A stretch of 38,520 bases of DNA from Ruminococcus sp. (GCA_021199375.1 JAJQIB010000007.1:1-38520), one strand, 5' to 3'; shown: positions 24,031-34,153, counted from the first letter of the stretch. The notes: generated from the sequence alone by a model not told the origin. Numbers and translations are program-made.

Positions 24031-24894
24031 ATGAAAAAAAAGCAGCTTTTTGATGCCCTGCCACTTGTGTTTTACACGCTGACATCGTTAATAATTTCAC
24101 TAGCTTCGGGTATTCTCTTTGTCGTGATTGCAGGCTCATCCTTACCGCTTATTGTTGCAATAATTAGCTGTGCCGTTCTATGCTTGCTGCCTGCTGTTTT
24201 TACCAAGGCTTATGCCGTTAAGCTTAAGAAAATATCAAAGGGGCTATCAGCATTGCTTGCCTTTTTAGGATATATTTTGTCAATTTGGATTACCCTATGC
24301 TTTTATGTCAGTCATGACTATGAGCTTAGTGTTTACAGATACATGAAGGAAACCACTGCCGATGTCTACTATTTCGGTGGCTATGATGAATTTTCTGAAG
24401 ACTACAGCTCCGCTGAGGAATACATGAATGAGATGCAAAGCGCCCCAGCGTCTATTGTTCTTGAAGGAATGAGTGATCAAAAGCTTGAAAGCTTATCAGC
24501 AGATGAGCTTAGTGAAATAAATAGTGAATCATTATGGGATTACTTTGGCTTCACCGACATTTTGGGTTCAAGCGCAGACGAGGTTGAACAGTCTATGCTA
24601 GCTGCCTCAAAGATGAATGCATACGAATTCACCTTTGAATACCGCGGGCTATATGCAAAAACCACCATGTATCTGCTGCGACACCCATCGCTTGCGTCAA
24701 CAGAATTTATTTATGTGTCAACCGATCCAAATGCATCAATAAGCGTATCAGTTGTAGCAGTTTTTTTAGCCGGTCAACTGTTTGCCATGTGGATAACACA
24801 GATGCGTTTTGATGTCAACAATGACGGTCAGATTATCTACACTGAGCCGATTAAAAAACGAAAAAAATCAAAGAAAAATACAGATAAAAAATAG
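24031..24894 (+). CDS. Hypothetical membrane protein
   Basis: The 287-residue protein has three closely spaced N-terminal membrane segments (about 10-35, 37-56, 70-94). An acidic extracellular-type domain of about 140 residues follows (rich in S, E and Y). A fourth membrane segment lies at about 238-257, and the tail is very basic (PIKKRKKSKKNTDKK), expected in the cytoplasm. I recognise no family. It is transcribed alone from a good promoter and ends at a bidirectional terminator shared with the PTS enzyme I gene, so no functional link to neighbours is indicated. Confidence 0.65.
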   Translation: MKKKQLFDALPLVFYTLTSLIISLASGILFVVIAGSSLPLIVAIISCAVLCLLPAVFTKAYAVKLKKISKGLSALLAFLGYILSIWITLCFYVSHDYELSVYRYMKETTADVYYFGGYDEFSEDYSSAEEYMNEMQSAPASIVLEGMSDQKLESLSADELSEINSESLWDYFGFTDILGSSADEVEQSMLAASKMNAYEFTFEYRGLYAKTTMYLLRHPSLASTEFIYVSTDPNASISVSVVAVFLAGQLFAMWITQMRFDVNNDGQIIYTEPIKKRKKSKKNTDKK

Positions 24895-24899
24895 CAAAA

Positions 24900-24931
24900 T
24901 ACCGTACAAAGCAACTAACGCTTGTACGGTA
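24900..24931. terminator. Bidirectional terminator
   Basis: TACCGTACAA (24900-24909) pairs perfectly with TTGTACGGTA (24922-24931) around a 12-base loop between two convergent genes. The following bases are A/T-rich on both sides but lack a long pure T-run. Confidence 0.65.
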
Positions 24932-24937
24932 TATTTA

Positions 24938-26629
24938 TTAACGAAGGTCATAAGCCTCATCAGCCCGAACAACTCCATGACGCACAAGTACTCCAAGCTT
25001 GTCGGTAAGACTTATAGAACGTATCTTTCTTCTCAAAAGCAAAAGCCTTGAGGGTGATACAGAAAGCTCATCAATTCCCATGGAAAGAAGTAGCTCTGTA
25101 AGCTCGGTATCTCCTGCAAGCTCACCGCACACACCAATCCATTTTCCGTAGCGATGTGCGCTGTCAGCAGCCATCTTTATCATTCTAAGCACAGCCATAT
25201 GATGTGGTCTGCAATACTTTTCAAGTCTTGAATCCTGTCGGTCAACAGCAATAGTATACTGTTCAAGGTCATTTGTACCAACGCTAAAGAAATCAACCTC
25301 ACGAGCTAGCTCATCACTTAACATAACAGCTGCGGGAGTTTCGATCATAATACCAAGCTCAACATTTGACGAATAGGGTACGCCCTCAGCATCAAGCTCC
25401 TCACAAACGTCCTGTATTATTCCTTTTATAGCAATAATCTCCTCAGGGTCTACAATCATCGGAAACAGTATTGCAAGCCTTCCATATACACTAGCACGAT
25501 AAAGTGCGCGAAGCTGCGTTCTAAATATATCTGGACGTTCAAAGCAAATTCTAATAGAACGCAGTCCCATAGCCGGATTGTCCTGCTGAATATCGTCAAG
25601 ATAGTCGGGGTTTTTGTCTACACCAATATCAAGAGTACGTATAATAACCGGCTTACCCTCCATTTTTTCAAGAGCTCGGCGATAGGTGTAAAACTGCAGC
25701 TCCTCATCGGGGAAATCGTCATTTTGAAGGTACAAAAACTCACTTCTAAAAAGCCCAATTCCTCCTGCATCATTCTCTAAAACATACTTCATATCAAAAA
25801 GTCCGCTAATATTTGCGTGAACCTCAACCTCAGTACCGTCAAGAGTAATATTCTTTCTGCCCTTTAACCGCTTAAGAAGCTCTCGCTTTCTTCCCTCTTC
25901 CTCACGCTTTTCAATCATTCTGCGCTTAGTTTCATCGTCTGGATCTATATACAGCACTCCTGCATATCCATCAACCACAGCTTCACAGCCTTCAAGCTCC
26001 TCGACTAATCCTCTGCCAAGAGCAACAACAGTAGGTATGTTCATTGAGCGCGAAAGGATAGATGCGTGTGAGTTTACAGAACCATAGCAGGTGCATATTG
26101 CCTTTACACAGTCCTTGTCAACAGCTACAGTTTCGCTTGGCTCAATATCATAAGCACAAAGTATAGAATTCTTCTCAAATTTTAGCTCGCTTTCAGATTT
26201 GTTCTGAATGTGGCGAATAAGTCTGCGTGAAACATCCTTGACATCAGCAGTTCTCGCCCTTATGTACTCATCCTCACTGTGACCCAGCTCGCTTGCCACC
26301 TCGTTTGCAGCATGAAAGACCGCATAATCGGCATTACACGACTCATGCCTAATAATCTCCTCAATCCTTCCGACAAAGCCATCATCCTCAAGCAGCATTT
26401 TATGAATCATAAAGATATCGGCATGATCCTTACCAATGTTTTCTATTTCGCGTTCATAAAGAACATCAAGCTCCGACATTGCCATTCTCTTCGCATATTC
26501 GTATCTAGAAAGCTCTAGCTCTAGGTTTGACACTCGGTTCTTCTTAATAAGCTGTTCACCACGATGATAAAAAACAATTCTTCCAAAGACAATACCACCG
26601 GTTACAGCTCGTCCCTTAATACGCTCCAT
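24938..26629 (-). CDS. ptsI: Phosphoenolpyruvate-protein phosphotransferase (PTS enzyme I)
   Basis: From the preferred start (MERIKGRAVTGGIVFG; an ATG 18 bases upstream is also possible) the protein has 563 residues, typical for enzyme I. The phosphorylated histidine is in GSVNSHASILSRS (His188). The PEP-binding barrel follows, with GLFRSEFLYL, SVGTNDLEQYTIAVDR and the C-terminal catalytic Cys in IGVCGELAGD. It passes phosphate from PEP to HPr, the first step of PTS sugar uptake. The motif usually TLDIGGDK reads TLDIGVDK, and NSHAS replaces TSHAA, so this is a divergent member. No HPr gene is adjacent. Confidence 0.9.
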   Translation of the reverse strand: MERIKGRAVTGGIVFGRIVFYHRGEQLIKKNRVSNLELELSRYEYAKRMAMSELDVLYEREIENIGKDHADIFMIHKMLLEDDGFVGRIEEIIRHESCNADYAVFHAANEVASELGHSEDEYIRARTADVKDVSRRLIRHIQNKSESELKFEKNSILCAYDIEPSETVAVDKDCVKAICTCYGSVNSHASILSRSMNIPTVVALGRGLVEELEGCEAVVDGYAGVLYIDPDDETKRRMIEKREEEGRKRELLKRLKGRKNITLDGTEVEVHANISGLFDMKYVLENDAGGIGLFRSEFLYLQNDDFPDEELQFYTYRRALEKMEGKPVIIRTLDIGVDKNPDYLDDIQQDNPAMGLRSIRICFERPDIFRTQLRALYRASVYGRLAILFPMIVDPEEIIAIKGIIQDVCEELDAEGVPYSSNVELGIMIETPAAVMLSDELAREVDFFSVGTNDLEQYTIAVDRQDSRLEKYCRPHHMAVLRMIKMAADSAHRYGKWIGVCGELAGDTELTELLLSMGIDELSVSPSRLLLLRRKIRSISLTDKLGVLVRHGVVRADEAYDLR

Positions 26630-26705
26630 AAGCAAATCCACTCCCATGCAATATTAACGCCACTAGAATTCGTGCGTTTTCGCCCCATCCGTATCCTATA
26701 ATACT

Positions 26706-26733
26706 ATTATACCACAAAACTAATTATCTTCAA
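26706..26733 (-). promoter_or_regulatory. Promoter of the enzyme I gene
   Basis: On the minus strand TTGAAG (26733-26728) and TATAAT (26711-26706) are spaced by 16 bases, giving a leader of about 70 nt. Confidence 0.55.
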
Positions 26734-26849
26734 GTGCGAAAAAATTTAAATTCGTTTTGTTTACACTTTTTTAAAATCTTTAGTCATAACTTTTTTGTAC
26801 AAGCCATATAATTAACTAATCTTTCTATCAAATAAGGGACGTGATATTT

Positions 26850-29510
26850 ATGATAACAACTCAAAAGGAAGCTCAATCAATCGGACTATCTCAAGCTGAG
26901 GCGGACAGGCTATTGCATGAAAGTGGGCAAAACTGTCTGGAAAAGCAGAAAAAGAAAAGTACTATTAAAATTTTTGCAGGACAATTTCACGATGTGATGG
27001 TTATGATACTTATTATTGCAGCAGTGATTTCAGTTTTAATTGGAGGCTGGCAGGATGCAATTCCAATTGTTATAATCGTTGTTATGAATGCGGCACTAGG
27101 CTTTTTTCAGGAATACAGATGTGAAAAAACACTTGAGCAAATGGAACGTCTTGCTGCACCAACTGCTCACGTCTATCGTGATGGAAGGCTTGTAACAATT
27201 CCATCACAGGAGGTGGTAATAGGAGATGTATTTGAAATATCAGCAGGCGAGCGTTTTCCTTGTGATTGCGTTATACTTACTCAAGCTGCTTTAAGCTGTG
27301 ATGAGTCTTTTTTAACTGGAGAAAGCGAAGCTGTGACTAAGACAGCTTTTAAAGGAGAAAACGAAAAATCTAAGCTTAGCCTTCCCTACATAGGCTATAT
27401 GGGCTGCGTTGTTCTTAAGGGCAGAGCCAGATGTGAGGCAATCGCAACAGGCACAAATACACAAATGGGCAGGGTATCAAGCTTGCTTGCAGATATTGAA
27501 GACGAGCAAACTCCCCTTCAGCAAAAGCTCGGCGAGCTTGGAAGGATTTTATCACTAATATGTATTGGAGTATGTGTGCTTGTATTTGTAGCGGGGCTCA
27601 TTAGAGGCGAACAGGTTTTAAATATGTTCTTTACCTCTGTCACCATTGCAATAGCTGCAATTCCTGAGGGACTTCCTGCAGCTGTAACAATTGCACTTGC
27701 TTTGGCGGTAAGACGAATGCTCAAGCAAAATGCATTAGTACGAAGGCTTCACTCAGTCGAAACATTAGGCTGTGCTAATGTGATATGCACCGACAAAACA
27801 GGAACTCTTACTAAAAACGAAATGAAGGTTCAAAACCTTTGTGTGCTAAATGATGAGATATTAGATTTTACTTATCCTGATGACGGAGTTGAAGGACTGG
27901 CATCAGCAAGGGGCAGCGACAGATATATGGCATGGGAAAATTCCACATTATCGGAGGCTTTACTTTGCGCAGCACTTTGTAATAATGTAACCATATCAAG
28001 CGAAATTCCAACCACCAAAGAGAGAAACCGTGCTCGTCCAAAGCCTATGTATGAGGGAAACCCCACAGAGATTGCTTTGGTTAAGGTATGCAAATCATGT
28101 GGGATAGATAAGCAAAATCTTCTATTTGAACGTGTAGACGAAAAACCATTTGACAGCGAAAGTAAGCTCATGTCCGTAACCTGTCGAGATCGTGAAGGAA
28201 GGCTTATTGCTTTTACAAAGGGCGCACCAGAGGTAGTAATATCAAACTGTACTCATCGCTTTTCAAAAAGCGGACTTGTAAAGCTTGAAGATAATCTTAG
28301 AGCCGAGCTTTTAGCGAAAAATGAAGGCTTTGCTAATGAAGGACTTAGGGTGATAGCGCTAAGTGAAGCATCTGAAGGATGTAGTGTTTTCTTAGGACTC
28401 GCCGCATTATCAGATCCACTTAGAGATAACGCTGCACAGGCGGTTCGTGAATGCAAACGAGCAGGTATAAATACTGTGATGATAACAGGAGATCACAAGC
28501 TTACAGCTTGTGCTATAGCCAGACAAGCTGGAATATTAACAGCATCTAAAAGAGTTTGCACCGGTTCGCAGCTTGATAAAATGAGTGATGAGCAGCTAGC
28601 AGATGAAATTGATGACATTGCAGTGTTTGCACGTGTCACTCCTGCTCACAAGCTTAAAATCGTACGTGCATATAAGGCTAAGGGAAAAATATGTGCAATG
28701 ACCGGAGATGGTGTTAATGATGCTCCAGCAATAAAGGAAGCATCTATTGGTGTCTCAATGGGAATAAGCGGTACTGAGGTGACGAAGCAGGCTGCCGATA
28801 TGATACTTCTCGATGACAACTTTTCAACACTTGTTACTGCTGTAAAGGAGGGCAGAACTATCTATGCTAACATACGCAAATTCGTACGATATTTGATTGC
28901 CTGCAACATAGGAGAGGTTCTAACAATGCTTGGAGCTATTGTTATGGGACTTCCGCTTGTGCTTGTTCCTGCGCAGCTGCTGCTAGTAAACCTTGTAACA
29001 GATGGTCTCCCCGCAGCCGCACTTTCTGTTGAACCTACCGAAAAGGGTGTTATGAGCAAGCCTCCCAGAGGTGAAAACGATAGCTTTTTCAGTGATGGAC
29101 TTATGACAAAAATAATCATGCGAGGAATTCTTATTTCAATTTGTACTCTTGCCTCCTTTACACTGCTTCTCACAAATGGATGCTCATTAGACCATGCCAG
29201 AACTGGTGCAATGCTTACGCTTGTTTTTTCGCAGCTAATTCACGCGTTTGAATGCAGAAGTGAAAACAAGACTCTATTTGAAATAAGTCTTAAAGGCAGC
29301 GCATGGGTTTTAGCATCAGTAATATTGTCAGCTATTTGCGTAGTAGTGTGTATAATGATTCCCTCACTAGCAAGTATTTTTTCACTTGCACAATTAAATT
29401 TCAAGAGTCTGGCAATATCATCAATAACAGCTTTAGCTGTACCTCTTGGATCCGGAATCTTAGGAAAGCTAAAAAAAGCTTTCAGACGCACAGATAGTGT
29501 GACTATTTAA
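26850..29510 (+). CDS. P-type (P2A) calcium-transporting ATPase
   Basis: The 886-residue protein starts at the ATG at 26850, 10 bases after AAGGGA; a GTG at 26841 lies too close to that site. It has an N-terminal cation-ATPase domain, LTGES in the actuator, the ion-site helix IAAIPEGLPAAVTIAL, the phosphorylated Asp315 in DKTGTLT, KGAPE in the nucleotide domain, and TGDGVNDAPAIKEASIG in the hinge. About ten membrane segments fit the PMCA/SERCA-like group. It would pump Ca2+ (or Mn2+) out of the cell using ATP. A TATAAT at 26807-26812 is the likely -10. It is a single-gene transcript and intact. Confidence 0.93.
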   Translation: MITTQKEAQSIGLSQAEADRLLHESGQNCLEKQKKKSTIKIFAGQFHDVMVMILIIAAVISVLIGGWQDAIPIVIIVVMNAALGFFQEYRCEKTLEQMERLAAPTAHVYRDGRLVTIPSQEVVIGDVFEISAGERFPCDCVILTQAALSCDESFLTGESEAVTKTAFKGENEKSKLSLPYIGYMGCVVLKGRARCEAIATGTNTQMGRVSSLLADIEDEQTPLQQKLGELGRILSLICIGVCVLVFVAGLIRGEQVLNMFFTSVTIAIAAIPEGLPAAVTIALALAVRRMLKQNALVRRLHSVETLGCANVICTDKTGTLTKNEMKVQNLCVLNDEILDFTYPDDGVEGLASARGSDRYMAWENSTLSEALLCAALCNNVTISSEIPTTKERNRARPKPMYEGNPTEIALVKVCKSCGIDKQNLLFERVDEKPFDSESKLMSVTCRDREGRLIAFTKGAPEVVISNCTHRFSKSGLVKLEDNLRAELLAKNEGFANEGLRVIALSEASEGCSVFLGLAALSDPLRDNAAQAVRECKRAGINTVMITGDHKLTACAIARQAGILTASKRVCTGSQLDKMSDEQLADEIDDIAVFARVTPAHKLKIVRAYKAKGKICAMTGDGVNDAPAIKEASIGVSMGISGTEVTKQAADMILLDDNFSTLVTAVKEGRTIYANIRKFVRYLIACNIGEVLTMLGAIVMGLPLVLVPAQLLLVNLVTDGLPAAALSVEPTEKGVMSKPPRGENDSFFSDGLMTKIIMRGILISICTLASFTLLLTNGCSLDHARTGAMLTLVFSQLIHAFECRSENKTLFEISLKGSAWVLASVILSAICVVVCIMIPSLASIFSLAQLNFKSLAISSITALAVPLGSGILGKLKKAFRRTDSVTI

Positions 29511-29523
29511 TAATATAGGAAAA

Positions 29524-29551
29524 GCCCTCAGCTTATAGTTGAGGACTTTTT
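29524..29551 (+). terminator. Terminator of the cation ATPase gene
   Basis: CCTCA (29526-29530) pairs with TGAGG (29540-29544), with further pairs inside the loop, and is followed by TTTTT at 29547-29551. Confidence 0.7.
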
Positions 29552-29562
29552 CGCTTATATTC

Positions 29563-30903
29563 TTAAACCTCTTTTTTTGTAAAGGCATCCCACATCGTGA
29601 GCAAAAATACCGCCATATGTGCCACTAAAACCATAATTGCAAAGCTTAGTGTGTGCATAGGAAAGCTTGAATTTCCGGCAGATATTGTTGCTAGATCGAG
29701 ATTTGCAAACACAAGATATCTTGCCCAATCCATTCCAAGTGCGCTTAAAATTGCTACAGCAGTGCTTCCAGCAGACATCATAAAAACGCTTGCTCCGACA
29801 GCAAGGACAGAGCTCTTAAGCAAGGATGAAACTGCCATTGCAAATGTCGCATAAATTAATATTTCAATGCTGCTAAGCAGCCAGGTTTCAATTACCTTTA
29901 GTATTGCAGATGATTCAACCACCTTGCCAGACTCAACTGTTAAATAAGGATCTCCAAGTCCGTCAAAACCTAGAAGTATGCCCGCTGTTGGCAAGCATAT
30001 TATGAATGTAAGGATAAGTAAAATGTATCCAAGTGTGATAACCGAAAAGTATTTTGACATCAAAATCTTACCACGCTTTACGGGATTCATTAGCAAAAAC
30101 TTTATCGTACCCTGTGAATACTCGTTTGCAACACAGCCACCGGCTATTATCATTACTAGCAAGCCGACAATCAATGATAAATCAGAAAGATTAAATAGTG
30201 CTGTCCAGATATTTATTCCGTCATAAAGCGCCTCAGAGCCTATTTCGTCTGCGGGATTTACTGATATATCGTTCTCTAGTCGATAAAGTCCAAGAGTCAC
30301 TATGTTCTCATAGCTTTCTCTTTCGCTGTCACTTAAATCCATTTCAAGCGATTCCTTTGCTTGTGTTACTTCGTATAAAAGATCGTCCTTCCATTCATTC
30401 TCATTAACTGAATCCTCACCACTAAAGCAAATATCGTTATCAATTCGATAATTAAGCTCCCATGCTTGAGCATCCGATTCGGCATAAGGGATAAGAGCCT
30501 TTAGTGTAGACTTCCAATCATCATTATCTACCCACGGAGATAAAATTTCACCTGCCTCATCGGCTGTCATACCATCAATTGACTCAACGTAAGATACGGC
30601 TATTAGCAAATCTGTATCCTTAACATAATCGAGATTAAGGGTTTGTAGATACTCATAAAGAGCATATGTGTTCTCCCATCCATCAGGCTGAGTTTGCTCA
30701 AGCCATTCCATTGATTCTGTGTAGTCAACTGCTGTATCATCATAGTAATAATATGAATTGTCCTCGATTAATTCCTTTTGAATACGATATATAGAGGTAA
30801 GACCTATAGCCGCAAGCACAATAAGTATAATCATAATTTTTGTAGAAGTACGTTTGAGGATTTTTATGTACTCATTTTTTACCAAACCGAAAAATCTAGC
30901 CAA
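29563..30903 (-). CDS. ABC-2 type transporter permease
   Basis: I place the start at the TTG at 30903 (then ARFFGLVKNEYIKILKRTST), five bases after GGGAGGTGG and overlapping the ATPase stop. Starts further upstream would read through the ATPase gene's end. The protein has about 447 residues with a first membrane segment near 22-40 and a large external domain of about 200 residues. A block of five membrane segments follows, starting near LIVGLLVMIIAGGCVANEYS. Its layout matches permeases of the ABC-2 or NatB/BcrB type that export ions, lipids or antibiotics. It would form the channel with the adjacent ATPase. Substrate is unknown. Confidence 0.8.
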   Translation of the reverse strand: MARFFGLVKNEYIKILKRTSTKIMIILIVLAAIGLTSIYRIQKELIEDNSYYYYDDTAVDYTESMEWLEQTQPDGWENTYALYEYLQTLNLDYVKDTDLLIAVSYVESIDGMTADEAGEILSPWVDNDDWKSTLKALIPYAESDAQAWELNYRIDNDICFSGEDSVNENEWKDDLLYEVTQAKESLEMDLSDSERESYENIVTLGLYRLENDISVNPADEIGSEALYDGINIWTALFNLSDLSLIVGLLVMIIAGGCVANEYSQGTIKFLLMNPVKRGKILMSKYFSVITLGYILLILTFIICLPTAGILLGFDGLGDPYLTVESGKVVESSAILKVIETWLLSSIEILIYATFAMAVSSLLKSSVLAVGASVFMMSAGSTAVAILSALGMDWARYLVFANLDLATISAGNSSFPMHTLSFAIMVLVAHMAVFLLTMWDAFTKKEV

Positions 30904-31837
30904 TTTGACCACCTCCCTCTCCTGTTTGTGTGAGTGCAATAAATACATCCTCAAGTGTCTTGTGTTCAAGTCGCTGTACCGAGTAAACTCCTACTGAGCT
31001 ATCGACCAAGCGTTTTACAACTGACGCTGTAGCGTCATCAGCATCATTAGCATTAAGTATTATCTCAATCATATCTCCATCAATTCTTGATATATCTACA
31101 ACACTTTCCGCAATTTCTGGATCACTTACTCTAATTTGTATCGTTATCGTTTCTCCAATTGACGCACTTGTAAGCTCTTCAAGCGTATGAACACCTATCA
31201 TTTTGCCATTAGAAATTATACCTACACGGTCACACATGAGCTCCATCTCGCTCATAAGATGAGATGAAACTATTACGCATATACCCTCATCATGTGCTAG
31301 GCTCTTGAGTATGTCACGTAAATCCTTAATTCCGGCAGGGTCAAGACCATTTGTAGGCTCATCAAGAATAAGCACCTTGGGATGATGCAATATAGCCTGA
31401 GCAACACCCAAACGCTGACGCATACCAAGAGAATATTTGCTTATTTTCTCGTCAATTCGGTTTTCAAGCTTTACAAGCCTTACCACCTCGTCAATACGCT
31501 CCTTTGTAACGCCATTTCGCATTCTTGCATACTGCTCTAGGTTCTGTCTGCCGGTTAAATACTTGTACATTTCGGGATTTTCGACAATTGCTCCCACCAT
31601 ATTCATTGCCTTTTCAAAATTCTTTTTTGCATTTTCTCCGCCAATTTCAACTGTTCCGGTATCGCTTGAAATCAGTCCAACGGCAATCTTTATCGTTGTA
31701 GTTTTACCCGCTCCATTAGGTCCTAAAAATCCAAACACCTCACCCGCATACGCTTCGAAGGAAACATCATTAAGAATCTGACGCTTGCCAATGGTTTTAT
31801 TTAGACCATCTACTTTAAAAAGCACTTGTTCACTCAT
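30896..31837 (-). CDS. ABC transporter ATP-binding protein
   Basis: The 313-residue protein has Walker A GPNGAGKTT (about 38-46), signature SLGMRQRLG (about 136-144), Walker B VLILDEPTNGLD and the H-loop VSSHL. Its C-terminal extension after residue 220 is usual for BcrA/NatA-like exporters. It drives the permease encoded immediately downstream. Its start overlaps the end of the preceding gene by eight bases, so the three genes form one operon. Confidence 0.92.
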   Translation of the reverse strand: MSEQVLFKVDGLNKTIGKRQILNDVSFEAYAGEVFGFLGPNGAGKTTTIKIAVGLISSDTGTVEIGGENAKKNFEKAMNMVGAIVENPEMYKYLTGRQNLEQYARMRNGVTKERIDEVVRLVKLENRIDEKISKYSLGMRQRLGVAQAILHHPKVLILDEPTNGLDPAGIKDLRDILKSLAHDEGICVIVSSHLMSEMELMCDRVGIISNGKMIGVHTLEELTSASIGETITIQIRVSDPEIAESVVDISRIDGDMIEIILNANDADDATASVVKRLVDSSVGVYSVQRLEHKTLEDVFIALTQTGEGGGQIG

Positions 31838-32474
31838 TCTCGCTTCCCTCCTCTATAAGATGTGGCTCTCCTGCTGACCATCCTGAAGGTTGACTGTTTA
31901 TAATCTTCCACTCACCATCACTAAGCTTTAGAATAAAAGTATCCTCCATGTAATCAATTTGAAGCGAATACTTGTCATTTTCATTTGGATAATCATCATC
32001 ATATGAAAATTCGTAAAGCGTCCAATAATCGCCATCAAAATAAAGCGGATTGCCATAATAGATACAGCTTACCGTGTAGCTAAGTGTTACTTTGGCACAG
32101 CCTTGTCCATAACGCGAAATATTCATATCTGTAATTTCATAATTCACGCTTTCATAGCTACCATTAACATTTTCCAGATCATAGTTTAAAGTTTTAAGCG
32201 TTGTCGCCTTTGTGAAGGTATTATAATCAAAAGCATTCTCACTTCCTCCACTCTCCCAATACTTGTTGACAAGCTCAACGAATTTTTCATTGCTAGTACT
32301 GTTTGAGCTTTCGATGTTAGCTGTACACATGGCATCTAGGTAATCCTTAATTGCAGATTCAACATCAGAATCATACTTTGAAAAGCTTACCGTTTGATAC
32401 ACAACATAGATAACAACAGCTACAATCAAAACCGCACCGAGTACAAGCCCTCGATTAATTCTTTTTAGCTTCAT
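31830..32474 (-). CDS. Membrane-anchored hypothetical protein of the ABC operon
   Basis: The 214-residue protein has one N-terminal membrane segment (RGLVLGAVLIVAVVIYVVYQ, about 8-27) and an external domain with many Tyr, Asp and Asn residues. The C-terminal part (FILKLSDGEWKIINSQPSGW) resembles the end of NTF2-like/DUF4878-type domains found in Gram-positive lipoproteins. It is the first gene of the ABC operon, so it may sense or present the substrate, or protect the exporter. It has a GAAAGGA site about 11 bases before the start. Family assignment is uncertain. Confidence 0.7.
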   Translation of the reverse strand: MKLKRINRGLVLGAVLIVAVVIYVVYQTVSFSKYDSDVESAIKDYLDAMCTANIESSNSTSNEKFVELVNKYWESGGSENAFDYNTFTKATTLKTLNYDLENVNGSYESVNYEITDMNISRYGQGCAKVTLSYTVSCIYYGNPLYFDGDYWTLYEFSYDDDYPNENDKYSLQIDYMEDTFILKLSDGEWKIINSQPSGWSAGEPHLIEEGSENE

Positions 32475-32499
32475 TTTTTATCACGTCCTTTCGCTTACT

Positions 32500-32528
32500 A
32501 TTATACCAATCAAAATTTATGTTGTCAA
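32500..32528 (-). promoter_or_regulatory. Promoter of the ABC exporter operon
   Basis: On the minus strand TTGACA (32528-32523) and TATAAT (32505-32500) are a perfect consensus pair with 17-base spacing. It lies only about 50 bases from the end of the recombinase operon, which marks a sharp border between the two units. Confidence 0.85.
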
Positions 32529-32559
32529 TGCGAAATTGCTAGTTTTAAGATTTACATAA

Positions 32560-32577
32560 GATTTTCAAAAGAAAATC
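32560..32577. repeat. Short hairpin at the end of the recombinase operon
   Basis: GATTTTC and GAAAATC form a perfect 7-bp inverted repeat around AAAA, overlapping the stop codon of the last recombinase gene. It lacks a clean T-run. It could be a weak terminator or part of an attachment site at the element edge. Confidence 0.35.
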
Positions 32578-34153
32578 ATACAAAAACCAAGTCCTCGCAC
32601 TTCCAAGTAATCTCGATGCACCATTTATCGTACACAGTGACCTTCTCCACGAAGGTATCCGCCATCTTGCAGGTCAGGCGTTTTTCATTTTCAAAAAGCT
32701 TCACATTCTCCATCAGGTCGTCAAGCTCCGGCTTCCTGCGGTTTCTCATTTTTCTAAGCTTCGCCTCACGCTCGTGCAGCTTGTTCAGCTCTTCTCGAAT
32801 AGAGTCCATCTCTGCCGCCAGCTTTTCTTTCTGCTCCTTGAACTCCTCTTTGCTTACCTCGCCGTCGCTGTAGCTTTCATACAGCTCAAGCTTCCTATTT
32901 TGAATGGCTTTGAATTCTGCCTGCAGGGATTCGCCCTCATCGCTTAGGAGCCTCAAGCCCTCCCATCTCTTTTGTTCCGCCTCGTCCACACTGCCGCAGG
33001 CGGCTTCGAGCAACATCATCCAACTCTTAAGCTGTGTGAACACCCTGGCATTCAAAAGCTCTTCTGGGATTCTCTCATTAGAACATCCCACTCGGTTTCC
33101 TGTCTGCATCGTATGGCTGCAATAGAAGTAGCAGTCCTCGTAGATGTTATCCTGATAAGACATCGAATATCCGCAGTTACCGCAGATGACCTTTGATCGA
33201 AGCTGATAGCGTTTTTCTACTCCATGCTTAACAGGTCCCTTCGTGAAAATCTTCTGCGCTTCTTCAAAAGTCTCCTTATCGACAATAGCAGGATGGTTAT
33301 TGGGGATTTTACTCGAATCATCAATCTTCACGCACTTTCTCATGCCAGCCACTACCCTGCGGCTTTTTTGTCCGATGTAGGTTCCTATGTACTGCTCATC
33401 TATGAGTATCTGCCTTACCTTGGTCCCTGTCCATGCTGCGTTTTCATTCTTCTCCTTGGAGTATTCTTTCCCCTTAATACCGTGGTTTCTGTTGTATGCC
33501 GCCTTGGTCGGTATGTTATCTCTGTTCAAAGCCTTTGCAATATCACACTGCCTGTAGCCCTTACAGGCAAGGAAGAAAATGCGCCGTACAATTTCTGCTG
33601 CCTCATCATCGATCAGCACCTTGCCTGGGTGTGAAGGGTCTTTGATGTATCCGAACGGTACGTTTAAGAAGAACTCTCCCTTTTCACGCTTCATATCAAA
33701 GGTTGATGTAATCTTCTTGGACAGATCCTGCGAGTAGTAGGAATTGACGATATTCTTCATAGCGACTTCCATCTGTCTGTCCTCGTCCTTCCTGCCGCTG
33801 TCGTAGTTGTCCGCTACTGAAATAAACCTTACTCCGAGGAATGGAAAGAGCTTCTCCAAATAATCCGCACACTCCACATAGTTTCTGCCGAACCGTGAGA
33901 AGTCCTTCACGATAACCGTTGTCACCGTTCTTTTCTTTATCAGTGCAAGCATTCTTTGAAATGCAGGTCTTTGGAAGTTGGTGCCGCTCCAGCCATCGTC
34001 AATAAACTCCTCTGTATCCTCTGTCCGCAGGTCTGGAACCTCATCTAAGAATTCCGTCAGTAGCTTTCTCTGATTCTCCACGCTGTTGCTTATCTGCTTA
34101 TACTCATCCAAATCATCATCAAGCCTTGAAAGCCTGATGTATAATCCAACCAT
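32576..34153 (-). CDS. Large serine recombinase 1
   Basis: The 525-residue protein starts MVGLYIRLSRLDDD with catalytic Ser9. It has the second catalytic motif VKDFSRFGRN (about 82-91), a Recombinase domain (KVRQILIDEQYIGTYIG region), a zinc ribbon with CGNCGYSM and later CYFYC, and a long coiled coil rich in Glu, Lys and Arg. This is the TnpX/TndX-type layout of resolvase/invertase-like integrases that excise and insert clostridial elements. It is the last of four genes in the operon, four bases after recombinase 2. All catalytic residues are present. Confidence 0.92.
   Translation of the reverse strand: MVGLYIRLSRLDDDLDEYKQISNSVENQRKLLTEFLDEVPDLRTEDTEEFIDDGWSGTNFQRPAFQRMLALIKKRTVTTVIVKDFSRFGRNYVECADYLEKLFPFLGVRFISVADNYDSGRKDEDRQMEVAMKNIVNSYYSQDLSKKITSTFDMKREKGEFFLNVPFGYIKDPSHPGKVLIDDEAAEIVRRIFFLACKGYRQCDIAKALNRDNIPTKAAYNRNHGIKGKEYSKEKNENAAWTGTKVRQILIDEQYIGTYIGQKSRRVVAGMRKCVKIDDSSKIPNNHPAIVDKETFEEAQKIFTKGPVKHGVEKRYQLRSKVICGNCGYSMSYQDNIYEDCYFYCSHTMQTGNRVGCSNERIPEELLNARVFTQLKSWMMLLEAACGSVDEAEQKRWEGLRLLSDEGESLQAEFKAIQNRKLELYESYSDGEVSKEEFKEQKEKLAAEMDSIREELNKLHEREAKLRKMRNRRKPELDDLMENVKLFENEKRLTCKMADTFVEKVTVYDKWCIEITWKCEDLVFV

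Noticed and set aside
29563-32474. Bacitracin-type resistance or two-component-linked exporter
   Set aside because: No histidine kinase or response regulator lies nearby and the permease is not of the BceB type, so only a generic exporter is supported.
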